Source of the DNA: Candidatus Sulfotelmatobacter sp.
Lineage (GTDB): Bacteria; Acidobacteriota; Terriglobia; Terriglobales; Acidobacteriaceae
Assembly: GCA_030044775.1 (NCBI GenBank)
Contig: JASICF010000398.1
Coordinates: 1 to 6,937 of the forward strand
DNA length: 6,937 nucleotides
Reading direction: 5' to 3'
Shown: positions 1 to 5,683 of the stretch, one piece after another
Layout: each line of letters starts with the position of its first letter
Numbering within the stretch: position 1 is the first letter of the stretch
Program-made: the position numbers and the translations under genes
The notes under the pieces: generated by a model
Database searches by the model: none
What the model saw: the letters and a program-made list of their open reading frames with translations, nothing else
What the model was told of the DNA's origin: nothing

Positions 1-294
1 ACCGACTCGTTCATCTCCGCCGCGTCGTTCCAGGAGACCACGCGCGTGCTCACCGAAGCCTCCATTCAGGGCGCGGTCGATCACCTGCGCGGCCTGAAAG
101 AGAACGTCATCGTCGGACGCCTGATCCCTGCCGGAACCGGCATGGAATACTACCGCAACGTGCGCCTCTCGCCAGAAATGGAAGAGGCCGCAGCGAAAGT
201 GCAGGCGGAAGTTTCGGCCGCGTACGAAGAAGCCGAGCGCGCTCTCGAGATGATGCGCCACGAGGGCGAAACTGAAGAGCTGGCTGCGGAATAA
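1..294 (+). CDS. rpoC: DNA-directed RNA polymerase beta' subunit, C-terminal end (partial)
   Basis: This is the 3' end of the gene for the largest catalytic subunit of RNA polymerase. The frame is open from base 1, so the start lies upstream of the window, and 97 codons are visible before a TAA stop. The visible residues carry the highly conserved beta' C-terminal block: ISAASFQETTRVLTEA at residues 5-20, then LRGLKENVIVGRLIPAGTG, in which the GRLIPAGTG motif is nearly invariant in bacteria. From family knowledge, this part of beta' lies near the omega-binding region. The tail after the conserved block is a short acidic helix rich in Glu and Ala and shows nothing unusual. A strong intrinsic terminator follows 17 bases after the stop, so this is the last gene of its transcription unit (normally rpoB-rpoC). 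The identification is secure. Confidence 0.97.
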   Translation, partial: TDSFISAASFQETTRVLTEASIQGAVDHLRGLKENVIVGRLIPAGTGMEYYRNVRLSPEMEEAAAKVQAEVSAAYEEAERALEMMRHEGETEELAAE

Positions 295-311
295 CTCAAC
301 TCGGTTAATCT

Positions 312-345
312 TTCGGGGACGAAGCGATTCGTCCCCGAAGTTTTT
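312..345 (+). terminator. Intrinsic terminator of the rpoC transcription unit
   Basis: A perfect 12-bp stem pairs TTCGGGGACGAA (312-323) with TTCGTCCCCGAA (328-339). It is closed by a GCGA loop of the stable GNRA type and followed by G and a run of five T (341-345). It lies 17 bases after the rpoC stop. The stem, loop and T-tract fit a Rho-independent terminator very well. Confidence 0.93.
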
Positions 346-360
346 GTGTTTCCGGCGCGT

Positions 361-424
361 TTGTCATCCTGAGCGGAGTGAGTGTTTCGCGAAGCGAAGC
401 ACTCACGAAGTCGAGGGATCCCTG
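361..424 (+). repeat. Hairpin-bearing intergenic repeat, copy 1
   Basis: The element starts TTGTCATCCTGAGCGGAGTG and ends GAAGTCGAGGGATCCCTG. Between these conserved-looking ends lies a 13-bp hairpin: GTGAGTGTTTCGC (378-390) pairs with GCGAAGCACTCAC (394-406) across a GAA loop, with one G-T pair. A diverged copy in the same orientation lies at 5684-5746: the ends are similar but the hairpin sequence differs. Ends of this kind are, to my knowledge, scattered in many copies through intergenic regions of acidobacterial genomes, like REP sequences. No coding potential is evident. It sits just after the rpoC terminator, so it is probably not needed for termination there. The boundaries are approximate. 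Confidence 0.7.
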
Positions 425-482
425 TCGGCCCGTCGATCATCAGGCCGCGCCGGGCGTTTTCACGACGGCCCGTAAGGTTGTG

Positions 483-509
483 TTGAAAACTGTAAAGTAG
501 GCGTAGAAT
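483..509 (+). promoter_or_regulatory. Candidate sigma-70 promoter for the brkB-pyk gene run
   Basis: TTGAAA (483-488) and TAGAAT (504-509) resemble -35 and -10 boxes but are separated by only 15 bases, shorter than the usual 16-18. The predicted start of transcription near 516 would give a leader of about 40 bases before the ATG at 558. The position, between the rpoC terminator and the first gene of a tight run, is right for a promoter, but the spacing keeps this tentative. Confidence 0.3.
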
Positions 510-557
510 CGCCGCGTCAGGCGCATCCTTTTTGCCGAATAAACTTACGAATCTCGA

Positions 558-1523
558 ATGTCCGCCAACGCGCAACAATTAGCAATCGAGGAACCCCGTC
601 CGGTTCCCTCGTTGCAACCCGCAGCTCGCAAGCCTAAGCTGAAGCGAGCGATGCTGCGTTTTCTGCGCCTTCTGCGCTTGGCGGTCTGGCGTGCTTTCCA
701 GCACGATGCCTTTTCCATCGCCAAAGCTTCCGCCTACTCGTCCATTCTCACTTTTTTCCCCGCGCTCCTCATCGTCGGCTCCGTGCTCGCCACCTGGAGC
801 AAAGGCGCGCCCTTCATGCGCGAAATCAGCTATGCCCTGTCGCGCATTCTACCTACCGGCGCGAACACGGCGCTGAACTTCCTCCGCAGCGCTGCCATGC
901 GGCCTTTCGGCCTGCTGGTCACAGCATCTCTGATCACGTTGTGGACCGCATCCGGCGTCATGGTTTCCTGGATGGAGGGCTTTCGCCGCAGCTACGAATT
1001 GCCGAAAATCTGGGGCCTTATAAAAGAACGCATGATCTCCTTCGGCCTGGTGATCTTCGCCCTGGTTCCCATGACCTTCGCCACTCTGATGGTCGCCTTC
1101 GGCAGCAAAATCGAAGCGGATATCCTCTTCTACACCGCGCGCGAGTTCAGCCCCTACATCCTGCTCATGTGGGCTGTCATCCGCTGGGTGATTGCAATCC
1201 TCACCAGCATCGTCGTCATCTCCCTCATCTATCACAATGCCGTGCCCCGAACGCAACCCTGGCATAGCGTGCTTCCCGGCGCAAGCATCGCCACCGGCCT
1301 GTGGTTTTCCGCGACTTTGCTTTTCGGCTGGTATCTGCGCCACTATGCCGATTACAGCATCATTTACGGCTCGCTCGGCGCGGCCATCGCCCTGCTCGTC
1401 TGGATGTATATGATCTCGCTCGTCGTTCTCGTCGGCGCAGAGTTCAACGCCATGATCTTCCCCCGCGCCATGCTGGGGAAAGAATTGATCGCCGCCAGCT
1501 CTTCCAAAGCACGGGCTCGGTAA
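558..1523 (+). CDS. YihY/BrkB-family inner-membrane protein
   Basis: This encodes a 321-residue polytopic membrane protein of the YihY/virulence factor BrkB family. After a polar, proline- and basic-rich N-terminus (residues 1-45), about six hydrophobic segments are visible near 57-80, 115-138, 159-182, 200-225, 239-260 and 271-295. The family pattern is recognisable in the VLPGAS motif before segment 5 and in the last segment, where YGSLGAAIALLVWMYM is followed by VGAEFNA. The family was once called ribonuclease BN, but that activity belongs to a different protein. Its molecular role is unknown; BrkB was linked to serum resistance in Bordetella. The ATG at 558 has no clear Shine-Dalgarno. 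The in-frame ATG at 651 would trim the polar N-terminus without touching a membrane segment, so the start is open. It is the first gene of a tight run, ending 4 bases before pyruvate kinase. Confidence 0.9.
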   Translation: MSANAQQLAIEEPRPVPSLQPAARKPKLKRAMLRFLRLLRLAVWRAFQHDAFSIAKASAYSSILTFFPALLIVGSVLATWSKGAPFMREISYALSRILPTGANTALNFLRSAAMRPFGLLVTASLITLWTASGVMVSWMEGFRRSYELPKIWGLIKERMISFGLVIFALVPMTFATLMVAFGSKIEADILFYTAREFSPYILLMWAVIRWVIAILTSIVVISLIYHNAVPRTQPWHSVLPGASIATGLWFSATLLFGWYLRHYADYSIIYGSLGAAIALLVWMYMISLVVLVGAEFNAMIFPRAMLGKELIAASSSKARAR

Positions 1524-1527
1524 AGCG

Positions 1528-3096
1528 GTGAATGAAACCGAAATGAAGCCTTCCACGCGGCGCGCGCCGCTCGACTCCGCCAAACTGTATATTGGTGCCG
1601 TTTCCGCTCGTTCGGCTCGCCGCGCCAAAATCATCTGCACCATCGGTCCCGCCTGCAGTTCTGAAGCCGCCATGCGCGACCTGATGCGCCTCGGCATGGA
1701 TGTCGCGCGCCTCAACTTCTCCCACGGCACGCACGACGAGCACGCCCGCAACATCTCGCGCTTGCGAGCGGCCGCGGAGAAAGAACACCGCACCATCTGC
1801 ATCCTGCAGGATCTGCAAGGCCCCAAAATCCGCACCGGACGCCTCGAGCGCCATGAACCCGTTTTCTTGAAATCCGGTTCAAAGGTTGTCATTACCCCCC
1901 GCGATATCGCCGGAACCGCAACCCGCCTCGCGACCACCTTTCCCGGTCTCGCTCGCGAAGTCTCCGTTGGCTCGCGCATTCTTCTCCGCGATGGGCTCAT
2001 CGAACTGCGTGTCTGCGCCATCCGCGGCAAAGATAAAAATAAAGATGTCGTCTGCGATGTGCTCAACGGCGGAACCCTCGGCGAGCATCAGGGCATCAAT
2101 CTTCCCGGCACCGCTCTATCCATCCCCGCGGTCACGGAAAAAGACCTCAAAGATCTCGAATTCGGTCTTCGCCACGGCGTCGATGCCGTCGCTCTCTCCT
2201 TCGTTCGTTCCGCCGCCGATGTAAATATGGTCCGCGGAATCGTGCGCGGCTCTGGCGCCGAAACCCCTCTAATCGCCAAGCTCGAAAAGCCGCAGGCCAT
2301 CGATCACCTCGAAGAAATCCTCGAAGCGGTCGATGGCGTCATGGTTGCGCGTGGCGATCTCGGCGTCGAAATGCCCCCGGAAAAAATTCCGGTGATCCAG
2401 AAGCACGTGATCCGCCGCTGCGCCGTCTGGCGCAAGCCCGTCATCACCGCAACCCAAATGCTCGAATCGATGATCGAAAACCCCCGTCCCACGCGCGCTG
2501 AAGTCAGCGACGTGGCCAACGCTATCTTCGATGGCACCGACGCCGTCATGCTTTCCGCCGAATCGGCCAGCGGAAAGTATCCGCGCGAAGCAGTCGCCAT
2601 GATGTCGCGCATCGTGGTCGAGGCAGAAACGAAGATGGATGAATTCACTCCTCCTCGCCGCCGCCGCGACGCGCAGAGCCTCTCCATTGCCGAAACCATC
2701 TGCGAGTCCATCGCCCATGCCGCCGAAGATTTGCCCATGGGCGCTATCGCCGTCTTCACCGAAAGCGGCAACACGGCGCGCATGATCTCCAAATACCGTC
2801 CTAAAGCCGCTATCTACGCCTTTACTCCCAACGTTGCCGTCGCGCAGCGCACGCGCATGTACTGGGGCGTTCAACCCGTCCGCTGCGTCCCCGGGCTTTC
2901 GGGCGATTCGATGGTGGAAGTGGCCGAGCGTGAGTTGCTGGTGCGCGCTCTGCTCAAGCCCGGAGATGTTCTGGGTGTGGTCGCCGGCACGAGCCAGGCC
3001 TCCGGTTCCACCAATTTCATGCGCCTGCACACAGTCACCCCGGAAGAGGCGGATGCCGTCGCCGCGCCCCGGCGCAGGCGCGCTGCCCGCAGCTGA
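1528..3096 (+). CDS. pyk: Pyruvate kinase
   Basis: This enzyme converts phosphoenolpyruvate and ADP to pyruvate and ATP in the cytoplasm, the last step of glycolysis. All core motifs of the 522-residue product are present: KIICTIGPA (34-42), ARLNFSHG (60-67) with substrate-contacting Arg61, Asn63 and Ser65, QGPKIRTG (97-104), the signature IAKLEKPQAI with catalytic Lys251 and metal ligand Glu253, metal ligand Asp277 in ARGDLG, and TQMLESM at 309-315. The B-domain lid spans roughly 105-200. The C-terminal domain has a TESGNTAR loop like the phosphate-binding loop of sugar-phosphate effector sites. Leu96, Gln97 and Lys100 match the K+-independent class. About 30 residues precede the usual family start, and the tail is Arg-rich. 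The start is GTG at 1528, or possibly ATG at 1543; neither has a strong Shine-Dalgarno. The gap to the upstream gene is 4 bases. Confidence 0.97.
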   Translation: MNETEMKPSTRRAPLDSAKLYIGAVSARSARRAKIICTIGPACSSEAAMRDLMRLGMDVARLNFSHGTHDEHARNISRLRAAAEKEHRTICILQDLQGPKIRTGRLERHEPVFLKSGSKVVITPRDIAGTATRLATTFPGLAREVSVGSRILLRDGLIELRVCAIRGKDKNKDVVCDVLNGGTLGEHQGINLPGTALSIPAVTEKDLKDLEFGLRHGVDAVALSFVRSAADVNMVRGIVRGSGAETPLIAKLEKPQAIDHLEEILEAVDGVMVARGDLGVEMPPEKIPVIQKHVIRRCAVWRKPVITATQMLESMIENPRPTRAEVSDVANAIFDGTDAVMLSAESASGKYPREAVAMMSRIVVEAETKMDEFTPPRRRRDAQSLSIAETICESIAHAAEDLPMGAIAVFTESGNTARMISKYRPKAAIYAFTPNVAVAQRTRMYWGVQPVRCVPGLSGDSMVEVAERELLVRALLKPGDVLGVVAGTSQASGSTNFMRLHTVTPEEADAVAAPRRRRAARS

Positions 3097-3100
3097 AAGC

Positions 3101-3106
3101 TATAAT
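3101..3106 (+). promoter_or_regulatory. Consensus-like -10 box just upstream of the 99-aa gene
   Basis: A perfect TATAAT lies between the pyk stop (3094-3096) and the ATG at 3115. If used, transcription would start at or within a few bases of the ATG and give a leaderless or nearly leaderless message for the two downstream genes. No acceptable -35 box exists at the usual distance (3078-3083 reads GCGCGC), so it may be chance in a short spacer. Confidence 0.25.
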
Positions 3107-3114
3107 CGCGAGAT

Positions 3115-3414
3115 ATGCCGCAGGAATTTTTATCGGTCGCAATCTGGGATCCGCTGCCCGGCATGGAGGCCGCTTCGCTCGCTACCATTCACGAAATATC
3201 GAGCATCGTCGCGCGAAAAAATTACGGCCGCGATCTTCTCTATCGCGGCGACGCCTCCTACGTGCTGCTGCGTTATTGGAATTCGGAAGCGGCGCGCCGC
3301 TCCGCCTACGAAGATCCCGAAATGCTGCGCTGCTGGGCGCGCTTGGGGAACGAAATTCAGATTGTAAAAGTCTTTGAGAAACTGGAAGCGGTCCTTCCAG
3401 CAGAGGGTGCTTGA
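3115..3414 (+). CDS. Small protein with a likely dimeric ferredoxin-like (ABM-type) fold
   Basis: The 99-residue protein has no signal peptide or membrane segment. Its order of secondary-structure-like segments is beta-alpha-beta-beta-alpha-beta: LSVAIWDP (6-13), a helix at about 19-38, LLYRG (41-45), SYVLLRYW (48-55), a helix at about 57-78 containing the EDPEM turn, and IQIVKVFEKLE (81-91). This layout, together with an aromatic- and charge-rich second half, resembles antibiotic biosynthesis monooxygenase (ABM)-like and other dimeric alpha/beta-barrel proteins. That fold call is inference; I do not recognise a specific family and cannot name a substrate. The gene starts 18 bases after pyk and ends 2 bases before the ATG of the hydrolase, so it is probably co-transcribed with both. 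The Shine-Dalgarno is weak (only GAG, 2-3 bases before the ATG), so translational coupling or a leaderless message is possible. Confidence 0.75.
   Translation: MPQEFLSVAIWDPLPGMEAASLATIHEISSIVARKNYGRDLLYRGDASYVLLRYWNSEAARRSAYEDPEMLRCWARLGNEIQIVKVFEKLEAVLPAEGA
3402..3407 (+). promoter_or_regulatory. Ribosome binding site deciding the hydrolase start
   Basis: AGAGGG lies 9 bases before the ATG at 3417 but only 3 bases before the in-frame TTG at 3411. The spacing favours the ATG, which is 2 bases past the stop of the preceding gene. Confidence 0.6.
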
Positions 3415-3416
3415 CC

Positions 3417-4103
3417 ATGCCGCATCCGCCCGCCCCGCAGGTCTTCACCGACATCACCGTCGACCCCTTTGTGCGCGGATGGCTTCATCGTCCTGCCATG
3501 GCCGGCGGCGACGCTCTGCTCCTCACTCACGGCGCAGGCGGCAATTGCAACGCCCCGCTTCTCGTCGCGCTCGCGGAAACTTTCTCTGCCGCAGGATTCC
3601 TCGTTCTCCGCTGCGATCTCCCTTACCGCCAGAATCGCCCCTACGGACCGCCCGGCCCCGGAGACGCCAAACGCGATCGCGCCGGCCTCAAGAACGCTCT
3701 TACCGTCCTCGCCAAAATGGCGTCGCGCCGCGCTTTCATCGGCGGCCAATCCTACGGCGGACGTCAGTGCAGCATTCTCTGCGCCGAACACGGGAATGCT
3801 TCAGCCATCGCCGGCCTGCTCCTGCTTTCCTATCCTCTTCACCCTCCCGGCAAGCCCGAGCAGCTTCGCACTCAGCACTTCACCGATCTCCACACGCCAA
3901 CCCTCATCATCCAGGGCACTCGCGATGTCTTCGCATCCATCCCCGAACTCGAGCGAGCGATCAAACAGATTCCCGCGAAAACTCGGCTTGTGCCCGTCGA
4001 AGGTGCCGGTCACGATCTCGGATTCAAAGGGAAAGCCCGCGCGAAAGATCTACCCTCCAGGGTTTTGGCCGAGTTTCAGTCGATCTTCGTCCTGAAATCC
4101 TGA
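3417..4103 (+). CDS. Alpha/beta hydrolase, TEX30/KANL3-like (dienelactone-hydrolase type)
   Basis: This is a 228-residue soluble alpha/beta hydrolase with no signal peptide. The oxyanion-hole loop HGAGG is at 38-42, the nucleophile elbow GQSYGG places Ser112, the acid is likely Asp170 in IQGTRD, and the base is His199 in GAGHDL, so the catalytic triad looks complete. The block SYPLHPPGKPEQLR (138-151) followed by PTLIIQGTRD is characteristic of the TEX30/KANL3 branch of the superfamily, whose bacterial members are single compact domains without a large lid. The substrate is not known; an esterase or similar hydrolytic activity is the default inference. The ATG at 3417 is preferred over the TTG at 3411 because of the Shine-Dalgarno spacing. 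It is the last gene of the plus-strand run, and its final 28 bases overlap the minus-strand small gene at 4076-4291. No strong terminator follows. Confidence 0.88.
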   Translation: MPHPPAPQVFTDITVDPFVRGWLHRPAMAGGDALLLTHGAGGNCNAPLLVALAETFSAAGFLVLRCDLPYRQNRPYGPPGPGDAKRDRAGLKNALTVLAKMASRRAFIGGQSYGGRQCSILCAEHGNASAIAGLLLLSYPLHPPGKPEQLRTQHFTDLHTPTLIIQGTRDVFASIPELERAIKQIPAKTRLVPVEGAGHDLGFKGKARAKDLPSRVLAEFQSIFVLKS

Positions 4104-4291
4104 TGAAGCTTTAAGCCGTTCGGCTCTTGAAACCTCAATAAATACGAGTCCTCAATTGCTTTGTGCAGACACCGGATCGAGTGTTCCGACTCCAGCCGCA
4201 GAAGCATCGACTCACGAATTGTCCGCGCCGCCCTCGCTTTCAGATGTCGCATTTCTTCCAGGAGTTTGAAGGTGTCGGCGCGTAGTTTCAT
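4076..4291 (-). CDS. Hypothetical small helical protein, 71 aa
   Basis: I do not recognise this protein. It is rich in Leu, Arg, Lys and Glu, has no membrane segment or signal peptide, and residues 1-53 look almost wholly helical (for example FKLLEEMRHLKARAARTIRE). The last 18 residues are polar and may be disordered. Evidence that it is real: an ATG start, a purine-rich GGGGGAA stretch 9 bases upstream (4301-4307), and a plausible promoter at 4320-4348. Evidence against: it is short, it overlaps the 3' end of the hydrolase gene by 28 bases on the opposite strand, and no family can be named. It lies in a low-GC patch and points away from the other small gene at 4503. A role cannot be assigned. 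Confidence 0.5.
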   Translation of the reverse strand: MKLRADTFKLLEEMRHLKARAARTIRESMLLRLESEHSIRCLHKAIEDSYLLRFQEPNGLKLHQDFRTKID

Positions 4292-4319
4292 ACTCTATTT
4301 TTCCCCCACTATGGGCAGA

Positions 4320-4348
4320 TTTTTAAGAGAAACAGAAGAAGCTTGCAA
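4320..4348 (-). promoter_or_regulatory. Candidate promoter for the 71-aa minus-strand gene
   Basis: Read on the minus strand, TTGCAA (4348-4343) and TAAAAA (4325-4320) are separated by exactly 17 bases, each matching the sigma-70 consensus at 4 of 6 positions. The predicted start of transcription near 4312 gives a leader of about 20 bases that contains the GGGGGAA stretch before the ATG at 4291. The low local GC content raises the chance of coincidental matches. Confidence 0.35.
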
Positions 4349-4490
4349 TCGGGTGTTTAGGGGATGTCAGTCCTCCACCGGTTGGGATTGTCTTCCGGTG
4401 CAGACGGGTGTACCCTCAAAACATCAACTACACGCCCTTCCGTGCGTCTTCAACGCCCGGTTTCTTGTGCAAGTGATTAAGTCTTGCTAC
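4349..4490. other. Non-coding spacer between two divergent small genes
   Basis: No convincing gene is seen here. One imperfect inverted repeat is present: CACCGG (4376-4381) pairs with CCGGTG (4395-4400), with two further outer pairs after a mismatch and a 13-base loop. It has no T-tract and no tRNA cloverleaf can be drawn around it. It could be an operator or a leader structure of the plus-strand small gene, but nothing decides this. Confidence 0.3.
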
Positions 4491-4496
4491 AGGAGA
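4491..4496 (+). promoter_or_regulatory. Strong Shine-Dalgarno for the 64-aa gene
   Basis: AGGAGA lies 6 bases before the ATG at 4503, the best ribosome binding site in the window. It fixes the start there, although the frame is open upstream to 4161. Confidence 0.7.
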
Positions 4497-4502
4497 CCGA
4501 TT

Positions 4503-4697
4503 ATGGCGGCCCGAATATGTCCCACAGATGAGCAGTTGCGTGCGAACTTCGCGATGAAATGTCGTGAGTGGCTGCGCGAGGCGAAAGAACAGAAATCGCG
4601 GGCGGTGGATATGAAAAAACGGGCACTTGAAATGCGGGAGCACTCCGAAGAAATGACGAAACCGCCGAATTACGTTATTTCACGATTGCGCATATGA
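4503..4697 (+). CDS. Hypothetical small charged helical protein, 64 aa
   Basis: I do not recognise this protein. It is highly charged and predicted to be helical, with a long Lys/Glu/Arg/Met-rich stretch from about residue 9 to 52 (QLRANFAMKCREWLREAKEQ, then KSRAVDMKKRALEMREHSEE) that could form a coiled coil or helical hairpin. The end, from PPNY onward, is probably disordered. It has no membrane segment, signal peptide or metal-binding motif; a single Cys at residue 20 is unpaired. The start is well supported by AGGAGA at 4491-4496, which argues for a translated gene although no product family can be named. It runs convergently toward the rhomboid gene, ending 81 bases from that gene's 3' end. 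No good promoter could be identified. A regulatory or adaptor role is possible but unsupported. Confidence 0.6.
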   Translation: MAARICPTDEQLRANFAMKCREWLREAKEQKSRAVDMKKRALEMREHSEEMTKPPNYVISRLRI

Positions 4698-4726
4698 ACT
4701 TGATGGCTCGCCCCGTTGAACCTCAT

Positions 4727-4741
4727 CCTGTTGCCAACAGG
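4727..4741. other. Short perfect hairpin between convergent genes
   Basis: CCTGTT and AACAGG form a perfect 6-bp stem with a GCC loop. It lies between the end of the 64-aa gene and the end of the rhomboid gene, where a bidirectional terminator would be expected, but neither strand has a T-tract after it. It may be a weak terminator or chance. Confidence 0.3.
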
Positions 4742-4778
4742 CGATAGCGCTCATTTGGGTTATTTCGAACGATTCCAC

Positions 4779-5624
4779 CTAGTTCACCCACCCCGATTTC
4801 GACCCTCCATTTCCTTTGCGCGCGTCGTCATCCGGAGGGATGTAGTTCCCGTGCTCGTCGAAGTGCACGTCGCGGTCGTGCTTCCGCATGTAGACTTCAA
4901 ACTTTCTCGCCGCTCTACGCCGCCGCCAGCGGTAGTATTCGTTGCGCATGCTGAAATACCGCTCCGAGGCCGAAAAGGCCAGTCCTCGCCGCGGCATAAA
5001 TTTCAAATACAAATATCCGAACAGCAAGCCGCCCAGATGGGCGAAGTTCGCGATGCCGCCGGTTTCCTGGATCGCGCCCACCAGGGTCAAAAACACGATG
5101 CCCCAGACGAAATACTTCGCCTTGATCATGAACGGCAGCGGGAACATCATGATTTCGCTCTCGCCGTATACCATGCCGAACGCCACCAGCAACCCGTAAA
5201 TCCCGCCCGAAGCTCCGATCGTCGTGGTCAGCGGCGTTACGCCCGGCAAATGCGCATAGCTGACCGCCACCGTCGTCACCGCTGCCGCGACCGTGCAGAA
5301 AAAATAGAACTCCAGAAACCGCTGCGTTCCCCAATCGCTCTCCAGTTGCGAACCGAACATCCACAGCGCCAGCGCGTTAAACAGCAGATGCAATAATCCG
5401 AAATGCAAGAAGGAATAGCTGATCAGTTGCCAGATCATCCCATGCACCACCTGCACGGGAATCAATCCAAAATAGATGCGCACCCAGTAATGCGCTTCCG
5501 GCGCCATGATCTCCAACAGCGCCATCAGCAGGTAGATGCCCGCGTAGATAAGGATCAGCCGTTTCACCCAGCGGGTAAACGGCGGCAAGCTCAACGAAAA
5601 TGTGCGTCCGCGAGTGAATGCCAC
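4779..5624 (-). CDS. Rhomboid-family intramembrane serine protease
   Basis: This is a 281-residue membrane protein that would cleave transmembrane substrates within the lipid bilayer. The catalytic serine is Ser139 in GASGG (137-141) and the catalytic histidine is His196 in AHLGG, each in its own membrane segment. The usual His-x-x-x-Asn motif is present as His79 to Asn83 in FGLLHLLFNALALWMFG, preceded by the WQLISYSFLH region. About six membrane segments lie between residues 22 and 210, as in the basic bacterial rhomboid core. A cytosolic-looking tail of about 70 residues follows, first very basic (RWRRRRAARK) then acidic (PPDDD). The start is GTG, supported by GAGG 5 bases upstream. The substrate is unknown. 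It is separated from the upstream peptidase gene by 233 bases containing a repeat, so co-transcription is uncertain. No active-site residue is missing. Confidence 0.94.
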   Translation of the reverse strand: MAFTRGRTFSLSLPPFTRWVKRLILIYAGIYLLMALLEIMAPEAHYWVRIYFGLIPVQVVHGMIWQLISYSFLHFGLLHLLFNALALWMFGSQLESDWGTQRFLEFYFFCTVAAAVTTVAVSYAHLPGVTPLTTTIGASGGIYGLLVAFGMVYGESEIMMFPLPFMIKAKYFVWGIVFLTLVGAIQETGGIANFAHLGGLLFGYLYLKFMPRRGLAFSASERYFSMRNEYYRWRRRRAARKFEVYMRKHDRDVHFDEHGNYIPPDDDARKGNGGSKSGWVN

Positions 5625-5629
5625 AGTGG

Positions 5630-5633
5630 CCTC
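5630..5633 (-). promoter_or_regulatory. Shine-Dalgarno supporting the GTG start of the rhomboid gene
   Basis: On the minus strand, GAGG (within TTTGAGG) lies 5 bases before the GTG at 5624. This supports a non-ATG start there; the next in-frame ATG is well inside the first membrane segment. Confidence 0.6.
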
Positions 5634-5683
5634 AAAGTGAGTAGGTCATCGAGCTGGCCGTCTCGTCGTAATTCCTCAAAGCT

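Noticed and set aside
426..473. Direct repeat CGGCCCGT at 426-433 and 466-473
   Set aside because: Eight bases of GC-rich sequence recurring within 50 bases is within chance expectation, and no further copy or structure supports a function.
150..578. A 142-codon minus-strand open frame across the rpoC end, terminator and hairpin repeat
   Set aside because: It runs through the rpoC coding end, a clear terminator stem and a non-coding repeat, so coding on this strand is not credible.
849..2066. A 405-codon open frame on the minus strand opposite brkB and pyk
   Set aside because: It lies antisense to two genes with unmistakable family motifs, its translation is low-complexity and rich in Arg, Ser, Asp and Gly, and it resembles no protein. 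Long antisense frames are common opposite GC-rich genes.
2269..3030. A 253-codon minus-strand open frame opposite the 3' half of pyk
   Set aside because: It is a shadow of the pyruvate kinase gene; the translation is Gly/Asp/His-rich with no recognisable domain and no ribosome binding site was evident.
4112..4124. Small hairpin after the hydrolase stop as a terminator (AGCC-GTTC-GGCT type)
   Set aside because: The stem is only 4-5 bp and is followed by CTTGAAA rather than a T-tract, so it does not qualify as an intrinsic terminator.
4366..4410. Possible tRNA or structured RNA around the CACCGG/CCGGTG inverted repeat
   Set aside because: The stretch GGTTGGGATTGTC faintly recalls a tRNA T-arm, but no acceptor stem, anticodon arm or D-arm can be drawn around it.
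4161..4502. Upstream extension of the 64-aa gene to an ATG at 4161
   Set aside because: The strong Shine-Dalgarno at 4491-4496 fixes the start at 4503. The extension crosses the opposite-strand small gene and its promoter region, and its translation has no protein-like character.
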